Origin: Alphaproteobacteria bacterium
GTDB lineage: Bacteria > Pseudomonadota > Alphaproteobacteria > Puniceispirillales > Puniceispirillaceae
NCBI GenBank assembly: GCA_009920665.1
Contig: RFZL01000018.1
Location: forward strand, 1-41,010
Direction of reading: 5' to 3'
DNA: 41,010 nucleotides
The notes under the pieces were generated by a model that was not told the origin of the DNA, searched no databases, and worked only from the letters and a program-made list of their open reading frames with translations. Made by a program: the position numbers and the translations under genes. Positions 21,944 through 30,383 of this stretch are shown piece by piece. Every line of letters begins with the position of its first letter. The stretch's first letter is position 1.

Positions 21944-23557
21944 ATGGAATTCGACTTCATTATTGTCGGTGCCGGTTCGGCCGGCTGTGTGCTTGCGAAC
22001 CGGTTGTCGGAGGATGGACGGCATCAGGTTGCACTGTTCGAGGCCGGGGCGCGGGACACCAACCCCTGGATCCATATCCCGGTCGGATATTTCAGGACAA
22101 TGGGCAACCCGGCAACGGACTGGTGCTATCGGACCGAGGCTGATCCCGGGCTGAACGGGCGTGCCATCAACTGGCCCCGTGGGCGCGTTCTTGGCGGCAG
22201 CAGCTCCATCAACGGGCTTCTTTATGTTCGCGGCCAACCGCAGGATTTCGACCATTGGCGACAGCTTGGCAATGTCGGCTGGGCATGGGATGACGTGATG
22301 CCGCTGTTCCGCCGCTCCGAAAACTGGGAGGGGGCGAGAGCGGATGTGGAAACGGATTCGGATGTAAGGGGTCGGGGTGGTCCGCTGAATGTCTCGGCAA
22401 GCCGGGTGTCGCGTCCGGTCATCGATGCCTGGGTCGAGGCAGCGACCACGCTCGGTTATCCGCGCAATGACGACTATAATGGCGAGGATCAGGAGGGTGT
22501 CGGTCATTTCCAGATGACGATGCGCAATGGCCGGCGCTGCAGCAGCGCCGCCGCGTTCCTGAAGCCGGCCCGCAAGCGCCGCAATCTTCATATCTTCACC
22601 GGTGCGCAGACCGAGCGTGTGATCATCGAGGGCAAACGGGCATCCGGCATCCGGGTGCGTCGTGGCAACGATCTGGTCGAGGCGTGGGCCCGCCGCGAGG
22701 TTATCCTGTCGGCTGGCGCGCTTGGGTCCCCGCATCTCCTGATGTTGTCCGGCATCGGCGCTGGTGGTGAATTGCAGCAGCATGGCATCACAGTGCTGAA
22801 GGATTTGCCGGGCGTTGGCAAGAATCTGCAGGACCATCTTCAGGCCCGTCCGGTCTACAGGACCACCGCCAGCACGATCAACAGCGAGACTCGCCACCCG
22901 CTGCAATATCTCGGTATTGGGCTTGAATATGCATTGCGGCGCACCGGTCCGATGGCGATGGCGGCCAGCCTTGGCACGGCGTTCCTGAAGACACGGCCGG
23001 AGCTGGAAACCCCCGATATCCAGTTTCATGTCCAGCCCTTCAGCGCCGACCGGCCTGGCGAGGGAACACATGAATTTTCGGCCTTTACCGCCTCGGTGTT
23101 GCAACTCCGTCCGGAAAGCACCGGTCATCTGGCGCTGAAATCGGCCGCGCCTGATGACCATATCGCCATCAATCCGAATTATCTGGCGACGAAGACCGAC
23201 CGCGACACGCTGGTTGCCGGGATCAAGATCGCCCGCGCCGTCTGTGCCGCCGACCCTGTCGCCGCGATGATTACCGGCGAACATGCGCCCGGCCCGTCGG
23301 TGGCGGTGGATGATGACGCGGCGATTCTCGAATGGGCCCGCAACACGGCGACAACGATCTATCACCCGACCGGCACCTGCAAGATGGGCAGCGATCCGAT
23401 GGCGGTGGTCGATGCAAGGCTACGTGTTCATGGAGTCGAGGGCTTGCGTGTCGCCGATGCCTCGATCATGCCGGTGATCACCTCGGGCAATACGAATGCG
23501 CCGGCCATCATGATTGGTGAGAAGGCATCCGACATGGTGCTGGAGGATGCGATGTGA
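21944..23557 (+). CDS. GMC-family FAD-dependent alcohol/choline dehydrogenase
   Basis: The 537-residue flavoprotein is full length. The ADP-binding motif GAGSAGCVLANRLSE is near residue 9, and the GMC signature appears as GRVLGGSSSINGLLYVRG (about residues 79-97). At the end, YHPTGTCKMG carries the catalytic His and SGNTNAPAIMIGEKA the partner Asn. It resembles BetA, but many GMC enzymes of marine alphaproteobacteria oxidise other alcohols, so choline should not be assumed. No signal peptide is present. It shares four bases with the TerC-family gene that follows. A related but distinct copy lies at 39428-41010. Confidence 0.9.
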   Translation: MEFDFIIVGAGSAGCVLANRLSEDGRHQVALFEAGARDTNPWIHIPVGYFRTMGNPATDWCYRTEADPGLNGRAINWPRGRVLGGSSSINGLLYVRGQPQDFDHWRQLGNVGWAWDDVMPLFRRSENWEGARADVETDSDVRGRGGPLNVSASRVSRPVIDAWVEAATTLGYPRNDDYNGEDQEGVGHFQMTMRNGRRCSSAAAFLKPARKRRNLHIFTGAQTERVIIEGKRASGIRVRRGNDLVEAWARREVILSAGALGSPHLLMLSGIGAGGELQQHGITVLKDLPGVGKNLQDHLQARPVYRTTASTINSETRHPLQYLGIGLEYALRRTGPMAMAASLGTAFLKTRPELETPDIQFHVQPFSADRPGEGTHEFSAFTASVLQLRPESTGHLALKSAAPDDHIAINPNYLATKTDRDTLVAGIKIARAVCAADPVAAMITGEHAPGPSVAVDDDAAILEWARNTATTIYHPTGTCKMGSDPMAVVDARLRVHGVEGLRVADASIMPVITSGNTNAPAIMIGEKASDMVLEDAM

Positions 23558-24150
23558 GTTTCGAGACGGTCGCCAGCATCCTGCAGATCATTTTCGCCGA
23601 TATCATCCTGTCGGGTGACAACGCGCTGGTGATCGGTATGGCCGCCGCCGGCCTCGCGCCGGAATTTCGCCGCCGCGCCATCATGATGGGCATGATGATG
23701 GCGGCTGTGATGCGGATTGTCTTCGCTGTCATCGCCTCGTTCCTGATCTCGATCAAGGGAATCCTGCTGCTTGGCGGGCTGCTTCTGGCCTGGGTGTGCT
23801 GGCGCTTCTACAAGGATCTGAAGGACTTCAACGCTGGCGAGCTGGCAGGCCCGAAGGAAGGCGAGACGCCAAAGAAATTCGGTGCCGCGCTGGTGACCAT
23901 CATGCTGGCCGATATCTCGATGTCGCTGGACAATGTCGTCGCTGTCGCGGCGATCGCGCGCGAGGATACACGGCTTCTGGTCTTTGGACTGGCACTGGCC
24001 ATCTTCATCATGGCTGTGTTCGCCTCGCTGATCATGAAGGTGATGGTGAGCTATCGCTGGCTGTCCTGGGCGGGGCTGGCGTTCCTCGTCTATCTGACAG
24101 CTGTCATGCTGCATGACGGGGCACGGGATTTGGGCTGGCTTTCAGCATGA
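23554..24150 (+). CDS. TerC-family integral membrane protein (YjbE type)
   Basis: A 198-residue membrane protein with about six or seven helices and the two family motifs bearing conserved acids: FADIILSGDNALV near residue 14 and LADISMSLDNVVA near residue 125. TerC-family proteins are linked to metal ion efflux, notably manganese, in several bacteria. The start is GTG (23554) overlapping the GMC stop as GTGA, with GGAGG upstream, so translation is coupled. No obvious functional link to the dehydrogenase is visible. Confidence 0.87.
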   Translation: MSFETVASILQIIFADIILSGDNALVIGMAAAGLAPEFRRRAIMMGMMMAAVMRIVFAVIASFLISIKGILLLGGLLLAWVCWRFYKDLKDFNAGELAGPKEGETPKKFGAALVTIMLADISMSLDNVVAVAAIAREDTRLLVFGLALAIFIMAVFASLIMKVMVSYRWLSWAGLAFLVYLTAVMLHDGARDLGWLSA

Positions 24151-24329
24151 AGATGGCCATGGAAAAACTGGCTTTTGCGAAACGGCAGCCCGGGAAGATC
24201 TGGCCGGGACCAAAGAAAGGGCCGGGAGACCAAAGAAAGGAATGTGATTGAGGTAGGGGCGTCGCGGAGCCTTTGGCGACGTTGCAACATTTTCGTACCG
24301 CGAAGGCGATAGAGAGCAGGGAGGACAAA

Positions 24330-24557
24330 ATGTCTAAACTCTTGACCATTGTCGGCGCGCAGATCGCCGGCTTTGCTGCGGGCGCAATCATGATGACCAG
24401 TGCCATGGCGGCAACAACCTTGAAGATCCAGCTGGCTGTGCCGCTGAGTGCGGATGAAGCTGTCATGGTCAACAGCTTCGCCAGCGATGTCGAGGCCCTT
24501 ACCGAAGGCGAGGTGAAGTTTGAACTGCTGCCGGCGGGCGCCGTTGTCGGTGTCGGC
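24330..24557 (+). pseudogene. TRAP binding protein (DctP) N-terminal remnant
   Basis: From an ATG with a strong GGGAGGA ribosome site, the frame encodes about 72 recognisable residues. A signal peptide ends MTSAMAAT, followed by TLKIQLAVPLSADEAVMVN and a segment ending LLPAGAVVGV, typical of the start of TRAP solute-binding proteins of the mannitol/chloroaromatic group (about 360 residues when intact). Similarity stops at about 24550, and the following bases encode the end of a DctM permease in another frame. The rest of dctP, all of dctQ and most of dctM are therefore missing. Confidence 0.82.
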
Positions 24558-24711
24558 CTATTTCCTGAAGGGCGTCGTGCCGGACTGGGATCTGAAGGAT
24601 ATCTATCTTGGAATGATGCAGTTCATGGTCATCCAGCTGATCGGATTGACCCTTATCTTCATCTTCCCGCAGCTGGTGCTGTGGCTTCCCGCAATGATCT
24701 ATGGAGATTGA
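24549..24711 (+). pseudogene. TRAP large permease (DctM) C-terminal remnant
   Basis: From about 24553 a frame shifted by +1 relative to the DctP start encodes SAYFLKGVVPDW, GMMQFMVIQLIGLTLIF and VLWLPAMIYGD to a stop at 24709-24711. This is the last cytoplasmic loop and membrane helix of a DctM permease (normally over 430 residues). It has no start or ribosome site of its own. The join with the DctP remnant lies in GTCGGTGTCGG (24546-24556), a short repeat that could have guided the deletion. Confidence 0.8.
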
Positions 24712-24757
24712 GCCGGTCATGACCCGCAAGCTGCCCGAGGAACGGTCCGGCATAGCC

Positions 24758-24775
24758 ATGCCGGCGCGCCGGCAT
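24758..24775. terminator. 18-bp perfect palindrome between convergent transcripts
   Basis: ATGCCGGCGCGCCGGCAT reads the same on both strands. It sits between the TRAP remnant and the end of the comE gene, where transcripts converge. As RNA it can fold with a CGCG loop. No T run follows on either strand, so termination is only a possibility. Confidence 0.35.
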
Positions 24776-24833
24776 TGGTGACCGGCGCAACCGCATCTGC
24801 CTGGGTGCCTTGCGAGGCGCCGCAGACAGGTCG

Positions 24834-25388
24834 TCAGGCGCTGACGGCCTTCATGAAGCGATCACGAATGACAACCGGGTCCATTGTGATCACCGGCATC
24901 TTCGCGTTGCCGCTCTCACATTTGCAGACAATGATTGTCATCTCGCCGGAGTCCAGCGCCTCCTGAAGCACCCGTCCTGTATCTTCAGCGGCACATTCCA
25001 CCACAGTCTCGCAACCACAGGCTTCTGCCACTTTGGCAAGCGAGGTCTTGCGTCCGGCATAGGTCGGCTGATCGCCGGTCGAGCCGTAGGAGCCATTATC
25101 GATAATCAGCAGGATGAAGTTGCCAGCCGGGTTGTTCGCGATGGTTGGCAGTGTTCCCAGATTGGTCAGAACCGATCCGTCACCATCAATCGAAATGACC
25201 GGTTTTGGCTGCGAGAGCGCAAGTCCCAATCCAATTGAAGACGCCAGCCCCATGGTGCCAAGCATATAGAAATTGCTTGGCTGGTCATCGATGGCATGGA
25301 GTTCCTGGCTGGGAATGCCGATGTTGCAAACCACCAGCTGATCGCGAAGGATAGGCGCGATTTCCTTCAGTATCTCGGATCGAATCAT
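24834..25388 (-). CDS. comE: Sulfopyruvate decarboxylase beta subunit (ComE-like)
   Basis: A 184-residue thiamine-diphosphate-binding subunit. The TPP motif appears as ISIDGDGSVLTNLGTLPTIA followed by LIIDNGSYGSTGDQ, the GDG...N pattern that holds the diphosphate through Mg. With the alpha subunit it decarboxylates 3-sulfopyruvate to sulfoacetaldehyde in the cytoplasm. A GGGAGGA site precedes the ATG at 25388, which lies one base after the comD stop, so that start is preferred over the ATG at 25415 inside comD. It is the last gene of the sulfonate operon. A phosphonopyruvate decarboxylase is the main alternative, but that enzyme is usually one fused chain. Confidence 0.82.
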   Translation of the reverse strand: MIRSEILKEIAPILRDQLVVCNIGIPSQELHAIDDQPSNFYMLGTMGLASSIGLGLALSQPKPVISIDGDGSVLTNLGTLPTIANNPAGNFILLIIDNGSYGSTGDQPTYAGRKTSLAKVAEACGCETVVECAAEDTGRVLQEALDSGEMTIIVCKCESGNAKMPVITMDPVVIRDRFMKAVSA

Positions 25389-25389
25389 C

Positions 25390-25893
25390 TCAATATCCTC
25401 CCCAGAAGGATGCATCTGTCAGAATGGCAACCGGTTTGTTGCACATGAATGTGTATTTGATGATCTTGTCCAACTCCTCAACATCATCCCGGTGATGAAA
25501 GTGATAGGTCGGGATGTGAAGCTGCGCCAGCAAGGCCTTTGTGTGGACAGCCATCTCGACCTGACACGCAACAGGCTCGCCAAGTTCACCGCGATAGGAA
25601 ATCAGCATCGGCAGCGGCATCCGGTAATATTGTGTGAGCGTCGCCAGGGTGTTGATTGTCACGCCGATGGCTGTGTTCTGCATGATGATCGCGGGACGCT
25701 TGCCCCCCATGAACGCGCCGGCGCACAAACCCATACCCTCATCTTCCTTGTTGGACGGGATATGATGGATTTCCTCGCGCGCATCAATTTCGTCAATGAC
25801 CCCGGCCAATTGTTTGCACGGCACTGTTGTAACGAAGGATACATCATTCGCGACAAAGTCATCGACGATCCTCTTGTTGATATCCTCTTGCAT
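25390..25893 (-). CDS. comD: Sulfopyruvate decarboxylase alpha subunit (ComD-like)
   Basis: A 167-residue protein forming the pyrimidine-binding half of a split TPP enzyme. Near residue 43 is HIPSNKEDEGMGLCAGAFMG, holding the Glu that activates the cofactor. IMQNTAIGVTINTLATLTQY and PMLISYRGELGEP follow, typical of ComD and related phosphonopyruvate decarboxylases. The ATG at 25893 has a GAGAGA site; the frame extends upstream only to a TTG. It follows the alcohol dehydrogenase gene by 81 bases and precedes comE by one base. Its partnership with an HpsN-like enzyme supports sulfopyruvate as substrate. Confidence 0.82.
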   Translation of the reverse strand: MQEDINKRIVDDFVANDVSFVTTVPCKQLAGVIDEIDAREEIHHIPSNKEDEGMGLCAGAFMGGKRPAIIMQNTAIGVTINTLATLTQYYRMPLPMLISYRGELGEPVACQVEMAVHTKALLAQLHIPTYHFHHRDDVEELDKIIKYTFMCNKPVAILTDASFWGGY

Positions 25894-25974
25894 GTGTCTC
25901 TCTGTAACCTTTTCCGTGAGATGAAAACCGGAGTTCAATAGTCTGTGAATACTACCGCCAACCGGCGCTGGAGC

Positions 25975-26973
25975 CTATGGGGCCAGAATGATTTTTGGTG
26001 ATGCCACCCGATGGGCCCGGAGATCGGAAAAAGCTGCCGCACCATCCTTGAGGTCGCGCATTTCCATCCAGTCCAAGCTGCCGAGATCACCATTGAAGAT
26101 CGCCGCGGCGGTATTGCGGAAATCTTCGGATGTGTAGGTATAGGTGCCCATAAAGGTGATTTCCTGCAATGTCAGGCGCCGTGAATCGATGCCGCCACTT
26201 GCTTCCCCAAGGCCGATATGAACAATCACGCCGCCCGGGCGGGCATGTTTGCAGGCCATTGCGCGGCTCGCGGCATAACCGACGGCATCGACAACGATGT
26301 TGAACTGGCTGTCTGACTCCAGCCTGTCCGGTTCGATGGCCCGGTGCCCGCCTGCCTGTCCGATGCCTGCCTGTCCGATGATTGCGCGGCGATCGGCATT
26401 CGGTTCGAGGATTACAATGTCCTCCACTCCGAAATGGGCAAGACTGAGGGCGCTGCCAAGCCCGATGGCGCCGCCGCCAATCACCAGCGCCGAGGTGCCA
26501 CGCGGTGACACAAGGTTGATCGCAAGGCGTGAGGCATGCCATCCGCATGCAAGTGGTTCGGCGAGGGCTGCCTTTTCGAGCGGCACATGATCGGGAACGG
26601 TGATGACATTGACCTCCGGCATGGACAGCCATTGGGCAAAGGCGCCCTCACGGGGCGGCATGGAAATGATCTGGCGGCTGGCGCAAAGATTGTCGCGACC
26701 GGCGACACAGTCGGCGCAGGTCCCACATGTGACCAGCGGATTGACAGTCACACGCTCGCCGTCACGTGAGCCGCCGGAAATGGTGCCTGCCGCTTCATGC
26801 CCCAGAATAAGTGGTGCCGGCCGGCGCTCGTCATGTCCAAGATAGGCGTGCATATCCGACCCGCAGATGCCGCATGCATTGACGCGGATCAGGACCTCGC
26901 CATCCTGTAAGACCGGATCCGGCGCATCCCGAAACCCCATACTTTCGGGACCATCATAGATAAGAGCTTTCAT
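25975..26973 (-). CDS. Zinc-dependent alcohol dehydrogenase (MDR family)
   Basis: A 332-residue medium-chain dehydrogenase. Catalytic zinc ligands are visible in NACGICGSD (Cys37) and LGHEAAG (His59-Glu60), and the structural zinc lobe has Cys83, Cys86, Cys89 and Cys97. The NAD(P)-binding motif is VIGGGAIGLG. A 15-bp tandem duplication (26350-26379) repeats the pentapeptide IGQAG in the Rossmann domain. In the DHPS pathway, stereospecific DHPS-2-dehydrogenases (HpsO, HpsP) interconvert the two enantiomers, and this protein is a candidate for one of them or for oxidation of sulfolactate to sulfopyruvate. It overlaps the SDR gene by four bases (ATGA). Confidence 0.85.
   Translation of the reverse strand: MKALIYDGPESMGFRDAPDPVLQDGEVLIRVNACGICGSDMHAYLGHDERRPAPLILGHEAAGTISGGSRDGERVTVNPLVTCGTCADCVAGRDNLCASRQIISMPPREGAFAQWLSMPEVNVITVPDHVPLEKAALAEPLACGWHASRLAINLVSPRGTSALVIGGGAIGLGSALSLAHFGVEDIVILEPNADRRAIIGQAGIGQAGGHRAIEPDRLESDSQFNIVVDAVGYAASRAMACKHARPGGVIVHIGLGEASGGIDSRRLTLQEITFMGTYTYTSEDFRNTAAAIFNGDLGSLDWMEMRDLKDGAAAFSDLRAHRVASPKIILAP
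26350..26379. repeat. 15-bp tandem duplication inside the alcohol dehydrogenase gene
   Basis: GCCTGCCTGTCCGAT occurs at 26350-26364 and again at 26365-26379. On the coding strand it doubles Ile-Gly-Gln-Ala-Gly. It preserves the frame and falls after the Rossmann glycine motif, in a region where a surface loop is likely. Confidence 0.9.
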
Positions 26974-27731
26974 TTTGCCATGAATCCTCCGTCAACCATC
27001 AGCACCTGGCCAGTCACATAGCTGGAGGCATCGGAACACAGAAACAGAAGTGGCCCGTCCAGATCCCCCAGCTCGCCGTTTCTGTTCATACAGGTCTGCG
27101 CGGCGTTGCGTGCCGCCCGTTCGCCATCGGCGAACACCGGGGCCGTAAGTTCGGTGGGAAAGAATCCGGGGCCAATGGCGTTGGCGGTAATGCCGTGCCG
27201 TGACCAGGCCTCGGCCATGGCGCGGGTAAGCTGGGCGATGGCACCCTTGCTGGCGCCATAGGCAATGCCGCCGGGGAAGGCGCGAAATGTCTGTAGTGAG
27301 GCAAAATTCACAATTCGGCCCCACCCTCTGGCCTGCATTTGTGGCACCAGTGCCTGACTGAGAAAGAAGGGTGCCGATAAGTTCAGGGCAATGGTGGCGT
27401 CCCACCCTTCGTGTGTCACGTCATCGGCTGTCTGACGCAAATTGACCCCGGCAGCGTGGACAATGATGTCTGGCGCGCCAAAAGGAGCGCTGATGGACGC
27501 TTTCAGCCTGTCCAGATTGTCCCGGTCAGCAACATCCGCAACAACAAACGCTGCGTTCTCGCCGCTTGTGGCCTGCCATTGCGCCAGGCGTGACTCGCGC
27601 CGCGCTACGCCGACAACCTGCGCGCCAGCCGCCAGCAATGTCTCTGCGGCCCGCAATCCAAGGCCGGAACTGGCACCGGTGACGCATGCAATCTTGCCAG
27701 TCAGGTCAAAGAGGCTGATGGGATCAGTCAT
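26970..27731 (-). CDS. Short-chain dehydrogenase/reductase of the sulfonate operon
   Basis: A 253-residue classical SDR. TGASSGLG (residues 18-25) binds NAD(P), the NFAS region holds catalytic Ser145, and YGASK gives Tyr158 and Lys162. The end, SSYVTGQVLMVDGGFMAK, is typical of the family. The ATG at 27731 lies inside the stop region of the HpsN-like gene (8-base overlap) and ends in a 4-base overlap with the alcohol dehydrogenase, so the three are translated together. It probably oxidises or reduces a hydroxyl of a C3 sulfonate, as HpsO/HpsP do for DHPS, but the exact substrate cannot be read. Confidence 0.86.
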   Translation of the reverse strand: MTDPISLFDLTGKIACVTGASSGLGLRAAETLLAAGAQVVGVARRESRLAQWQATSGENAAFVVADVADRDNLDRLKASISAPFGAPDIIVHAAGVNLRQTADDVTHEGWDATIALNLSAPFFLSQALVPQMQARGWGRIVNFASLQTFRAFPGGIAYGASKGAIAQLTRAMAEAWSRHGITANAIGPGFFPTELTAPVFADGERAARNAAQTCMNRNGELGDLDGPLLFLCSDASSYVTGQVLMVDGGFMAK

Positions 27732-29031
27732 TTGCGGACAGATCAAAGGTTTCATCCGGAAAATATTTCGCCAGCCTGACATCGGCTGCACGGGCGTGGC
27801 CTTCCATACCTTCGAGACGTGAAATGCGCGCTGTCGCTTCGGCGATCTGTTTCGCGCCGTCACGTGTGGATTTCTGCCAGGTCACGATTTTCATGTATTT
27901 GTGGACCGACAATCCTCCGGTGTAGCGGGCCGCCCCGGATGTTGGCAGCACGTGGTTTGTGCCTGACGCCTTGTCACCATAGGAGACGGTTGTCTCTTCA
28001 CCGAGGAACAGCGAGCCATAACAGGTCAGGCGGCCAAGCCACCAATCGAGGTCCTCGGCCTGGACCGTCAAATGCTCCGGCGCGTATTCATCGGAAGTGG
28101 CCGCCATTTCCTCGCGGTCCTCGCAAAGGATCACCTCGGCATAGTCGCGCCATGCGGCTGCTGCATTGTCACGATTTGTCTCGGGAAGATCATCGATCAG
28201 GGCCGGCACCAGCTCCATGACCTTCTCCGCCAGCGGCTGGTCATCTGTCACCAGCCAGACCGGCGAGTTGTAGCCATGTTCGGCTTGCGATACCAGATCT
28301 GTGGCGACAATCAGGGGATCGGCCGTCGCATCGGCAAGGATCAGGCTGTCTGTCGGGCCGGCAATCATGTCGATACCGACGCGGCCGAAGAGAATCCGCT
28401 TTGCCTCGGCGACAAACTGGTTGCCGGGGCCGACAATGATATTCGCCCGCGGCAGGCCGAACAGCCCAAAGGTCATCGAGGCAACACCCTGGACGCCACC
28501 CATCGCCATGATTTTGTCGGCGCCGCAAATACGCGCCGCGAAAATGATCGCCGGGGCAATGCCGACGCCGGGCCGCGGCGGGGAACATGCGATGATGGAT
28601 TCGCAGCCGGCCACCTTGGCCGTGGTGACGGTCATCACCGCGCTGGCGATATGGCTGTAACGGCCGCCCGGGATATAACAGCCGGCGGCGTTCACCGGAA
28701 TGGCACGCTGGCCAGCCACAAGACCGGGCACGATTTCATACTCGAAATCGGCGATTGTTTTCTTCTGCTGCTCGGCAAATCGGCGGACATTGTCGTGCGC
28801 AAAGCGGATGTCGTCCTTCAATTTCTCGGGGACCAGATCACACGCAGCGTCGATTTCCTCGGGCGTCAGGATGATGTTGCCATCATATTTGTCGAATCTT
28901 GCCGCATATTCCAGCGCCACAGCGTCGCCACCAGCTTCGATATCGGCAAGAATTTTCTGAACAGTCGCCGTGACATCCGATGCGTCGGTTGTGGATGTGC
29001 GATGCGACTCTTTCAGATATGTGCGTGTCAT
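27724..29031 (-). CDS. hpsN: Sulfopropanediol 3-dehydrogenase (HpsN-like, histidinol dehydrogenase family)
   Basis: A 435-residue member of the histidinol dehydrogenase family, which oxidises an alcohol in two NAD+-dependent steps to a carboxylate. The gene is not with his genes, and the sequence strongly resembles HpsN, which converts (R)-DHPS to (R)-sulfolactate: AGCYIPGGRYSHIASAVMTV, FGRVGIDMIAGPTDSLI and GSLFLGEETTVSYGDKASGT. Zinc and catalytic residues appear in QAEHGYNSP, DEYAPEHL and GTNHVLPT. It follows the TRAP permease by 12 bases and overlaps the SDR gene. The nearby sulfopyruvate decarboxylase supports a C3 sulfonate substrate rather than histidinol. Confidence 0.88.
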   Translation of the reverse strand: MTRTYLKESHRTSTTDASDVTATVQKILADIEAGGDAVALEYAARFDKYDGNIILTPEEIDAACDLVPEKLKDDIRFAHDNVRRFAEQQKKTIADFEYEIVPGLVAGQRAIPVNAAGCYIPGGRYSHIASAVMTVTTAKVAGCESIIACSPPRPGVGIAPAIIFAARICGADKIMAMGGVQGVASMTFGLFGLPRANIIVGPGNQFVAEAKRILFGRVGIDMIAGPTDSLILADATADPLIVATDLVSQAEHGYNSPVWLVTDDQPLAEKVMELVPALIDDLPETNRDNAAAAWRDYAEVILCEDREEMAATSDEYAPEHLTVQAEDLDWWLGRLTCYGSLFLGEETTVSYGDKASGTNHVLPTSGAARYTGGLSVHKYMKIVTWQKSTRDGAKQIAEATARISRLEGMEGHARAADVRLAKYFPDETFDLSAND

Positions 29032-29043
29032 TGTCTGGAAACC

Positions 29044-30372
29044 CTATCGGTAAATTTCAGGCAGCAGGCTTGTCGAGATTGCCGGTACGAACGCGATCAG
29101 CAACACAACGACAAGCATGCAAAGAACGAATGGTACCGCGCGCGCGGCGATTTTCAGGATCGACTCGCCGGTAATGCCCGAAACCACAAACAGGTTCAGC
29201 CCCAATGGTGGTGTGATAAATCCAACACCAAGAGCCGTGATCATCATAACGCAAAACTGGATTTCATTCATGCCGATATTATCGGCAAGCGGCTTGAGAA
29301 TTGGCGCGAGAATGACGATGTTCGGCGTCGTTTCCATGACGCATCCAGCCGCGATCAGAATGCCGATCATCAACAGGATCAGCAGATACGGGTCATCTGT
29401 AAGCGATGTTGCGGCGCCGACAAAACCCTGTGGCACGCCCATGATGGCAAGTGCCTGTGCCAGCGGCAGCGAGAACGCGATAATCGGAAGGATGACGCCG
29501 TTCACCTTGGCCGAACTGACCAGCATTGCCGGAAAATCGGACAATTTCAGTGTTCCCAGGATGAAGCCGATGATGATGGTCACGATCACCGCTGTCGCGC
29601 CGGCCTCGGTAGGGGTCAGCCGTCCGGAAAAGATGCCGTAGAAGATGATTCCCGGAACGATGAAGGCGTACCATCCCGACTTCACCGAAGTGGCAAGTCT
29701 GTCAAACCATTCGGAAAAGGTGATCAGGCCGCCATGCTCATAGGCGTGAAGGCGGTTCATGATGATGTTCGTCACCAGGATCGCTGTCAGGATCGCAAGC
29801 CCCGGAATGACAGCTGCCAGAAACAGCGTCGACGCCGATATGCCAAGCACAAGGCCGATGACGATATAGGCAATCGATGGCGGGATCAGGATGCCGGTAC
29901 AGGCGCCCGCCGCAACCAGTGCGCAGGCATATGGGCGTGAATACCCTGACTCGACAAGTCTTGCGATTGTCATCCGCCCGACCGCAGCGGCCCCGGCCGC
30001 GTCAGAGCCTGAAATGGCGGAGAACATGCCGCACACCAGAACGGTTGCCGACCCGAAACCACCTTTGGCCCAACAGGTCAGTGCCTCCGCAACATCAAGG
30101 AATTTGCGTGACAGACCGGCGCGGACCAGAACATCGCCTGTCAGAATGAAAAGTGGCACGGCCGTCAGGGCGAAGGCATCAATGCCGTCGAACAGACTTT
30201 CGCCAACGAGGCTGAGCGGCAAGTCGCCGGACATCAGCAACATGGTGATCGCCGCTGCGCCAATGGCCGCCCAGACGGGAATCGCCAGCGCGATCAGGCC
30301 AACAAACAGGATGACTGGAAGATAGAAGTCCCAGCCAAGCTCCACTGTCTGATTAAGTGTGTTCCACAGCAT
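29044..30372 (-). CDS. dctM: TRAP transporter large permease (DctM)
   Basis: A 442-residue membrane protein with about a dozen hydrophobic segments. Family features include AIPVWAAIGAAA near the start, FSAISGSDAAGAAAVGRMTI in the first repeat, GRLTPTEAGATAVIVT in the middle and ITPPLGLNLFVVSG near the end. It couples sodium entry to solute uptake delivered by the binding protein. It lies 11 bases after dctQ and 12 bases before the HpsN-like gene, within one operon, so the cargo is probably the sulfonate degraded by the downstream enzymes. No clear ribosome site precedes its ATG, consistent with translational coupling. Confidence 0.92.
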   Translation of the reverse strand: MLWNTLNQTVELGWDFYLPVILFVGLIALAIPVWAAIGAAAITMLLMSGDLPLSLVGESLFDGIDAFALTAVPLFILTGDVLVRAGLSRKFLDVAEALTCWAKGGFGSATVLVCGMFSAISGSDAAGAAAVGRMTIARLVESGYSRPYACALVAAGACTGILIPPSIAYIVIGLVLGISASTLFLAAVIPGLAILTAILVTNIIMNRLHAYEHGGLITFSEWFDRLATSVKSGWYAFIVPGIIFYGIFSGRLTPTEAGATAVIVTIIIGFILGTLKLSDFPAMLVSSAKVNGVILPIIAFSLPLAQALAIMGVPQGFVGAATSLTDDPYLLILLMIGILIAAGCVMETTPNIVILAPILKPLADNIGMNEIQFCVMMITALGVGFITPPLGLNLFVVSGITGESILKIAARAVPFVLCMLVVVLLIAFVPAISTSLLPEIYR

Positions 30373-30383
30373 CGCCGGGTTGC

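Noticed and set aside
21632-23365. 577-codon minus-strand frame opposite the GMC gene
   Set aside because: A high-GC antisense shadow. The plus strand encodes a clear full-length GMC enzyme, and the minus product is rich in Arg, His and Asp without a domain.
24202-24240. Imperfect direct repeat with ACCAAAGAAAGG before the DctP remnant
   Set aside because: Two copies only, not placed at a recognisable promoter; most likely another slippage product next to a dead operon.
24719-24778. Short plus-strand frame starting ATGACCCGCAAG after the TRAP remnant
   Set aside because: Only about 19 codons, no family, and it includes half of a palindrome; probably chance.
27724-29031. Histidine biosynthesis gene hisD
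   Set aside because: No other his genes are near; the gene lies in a TRAP and ComDE operon and resembles HpsN more closely.
28072-29940. 622-codon plus-strand frame opposite hpsN and dctM
   Set aside because: It spans two well-supported minus-strand genes and has the biased composition of antisense reading frames.
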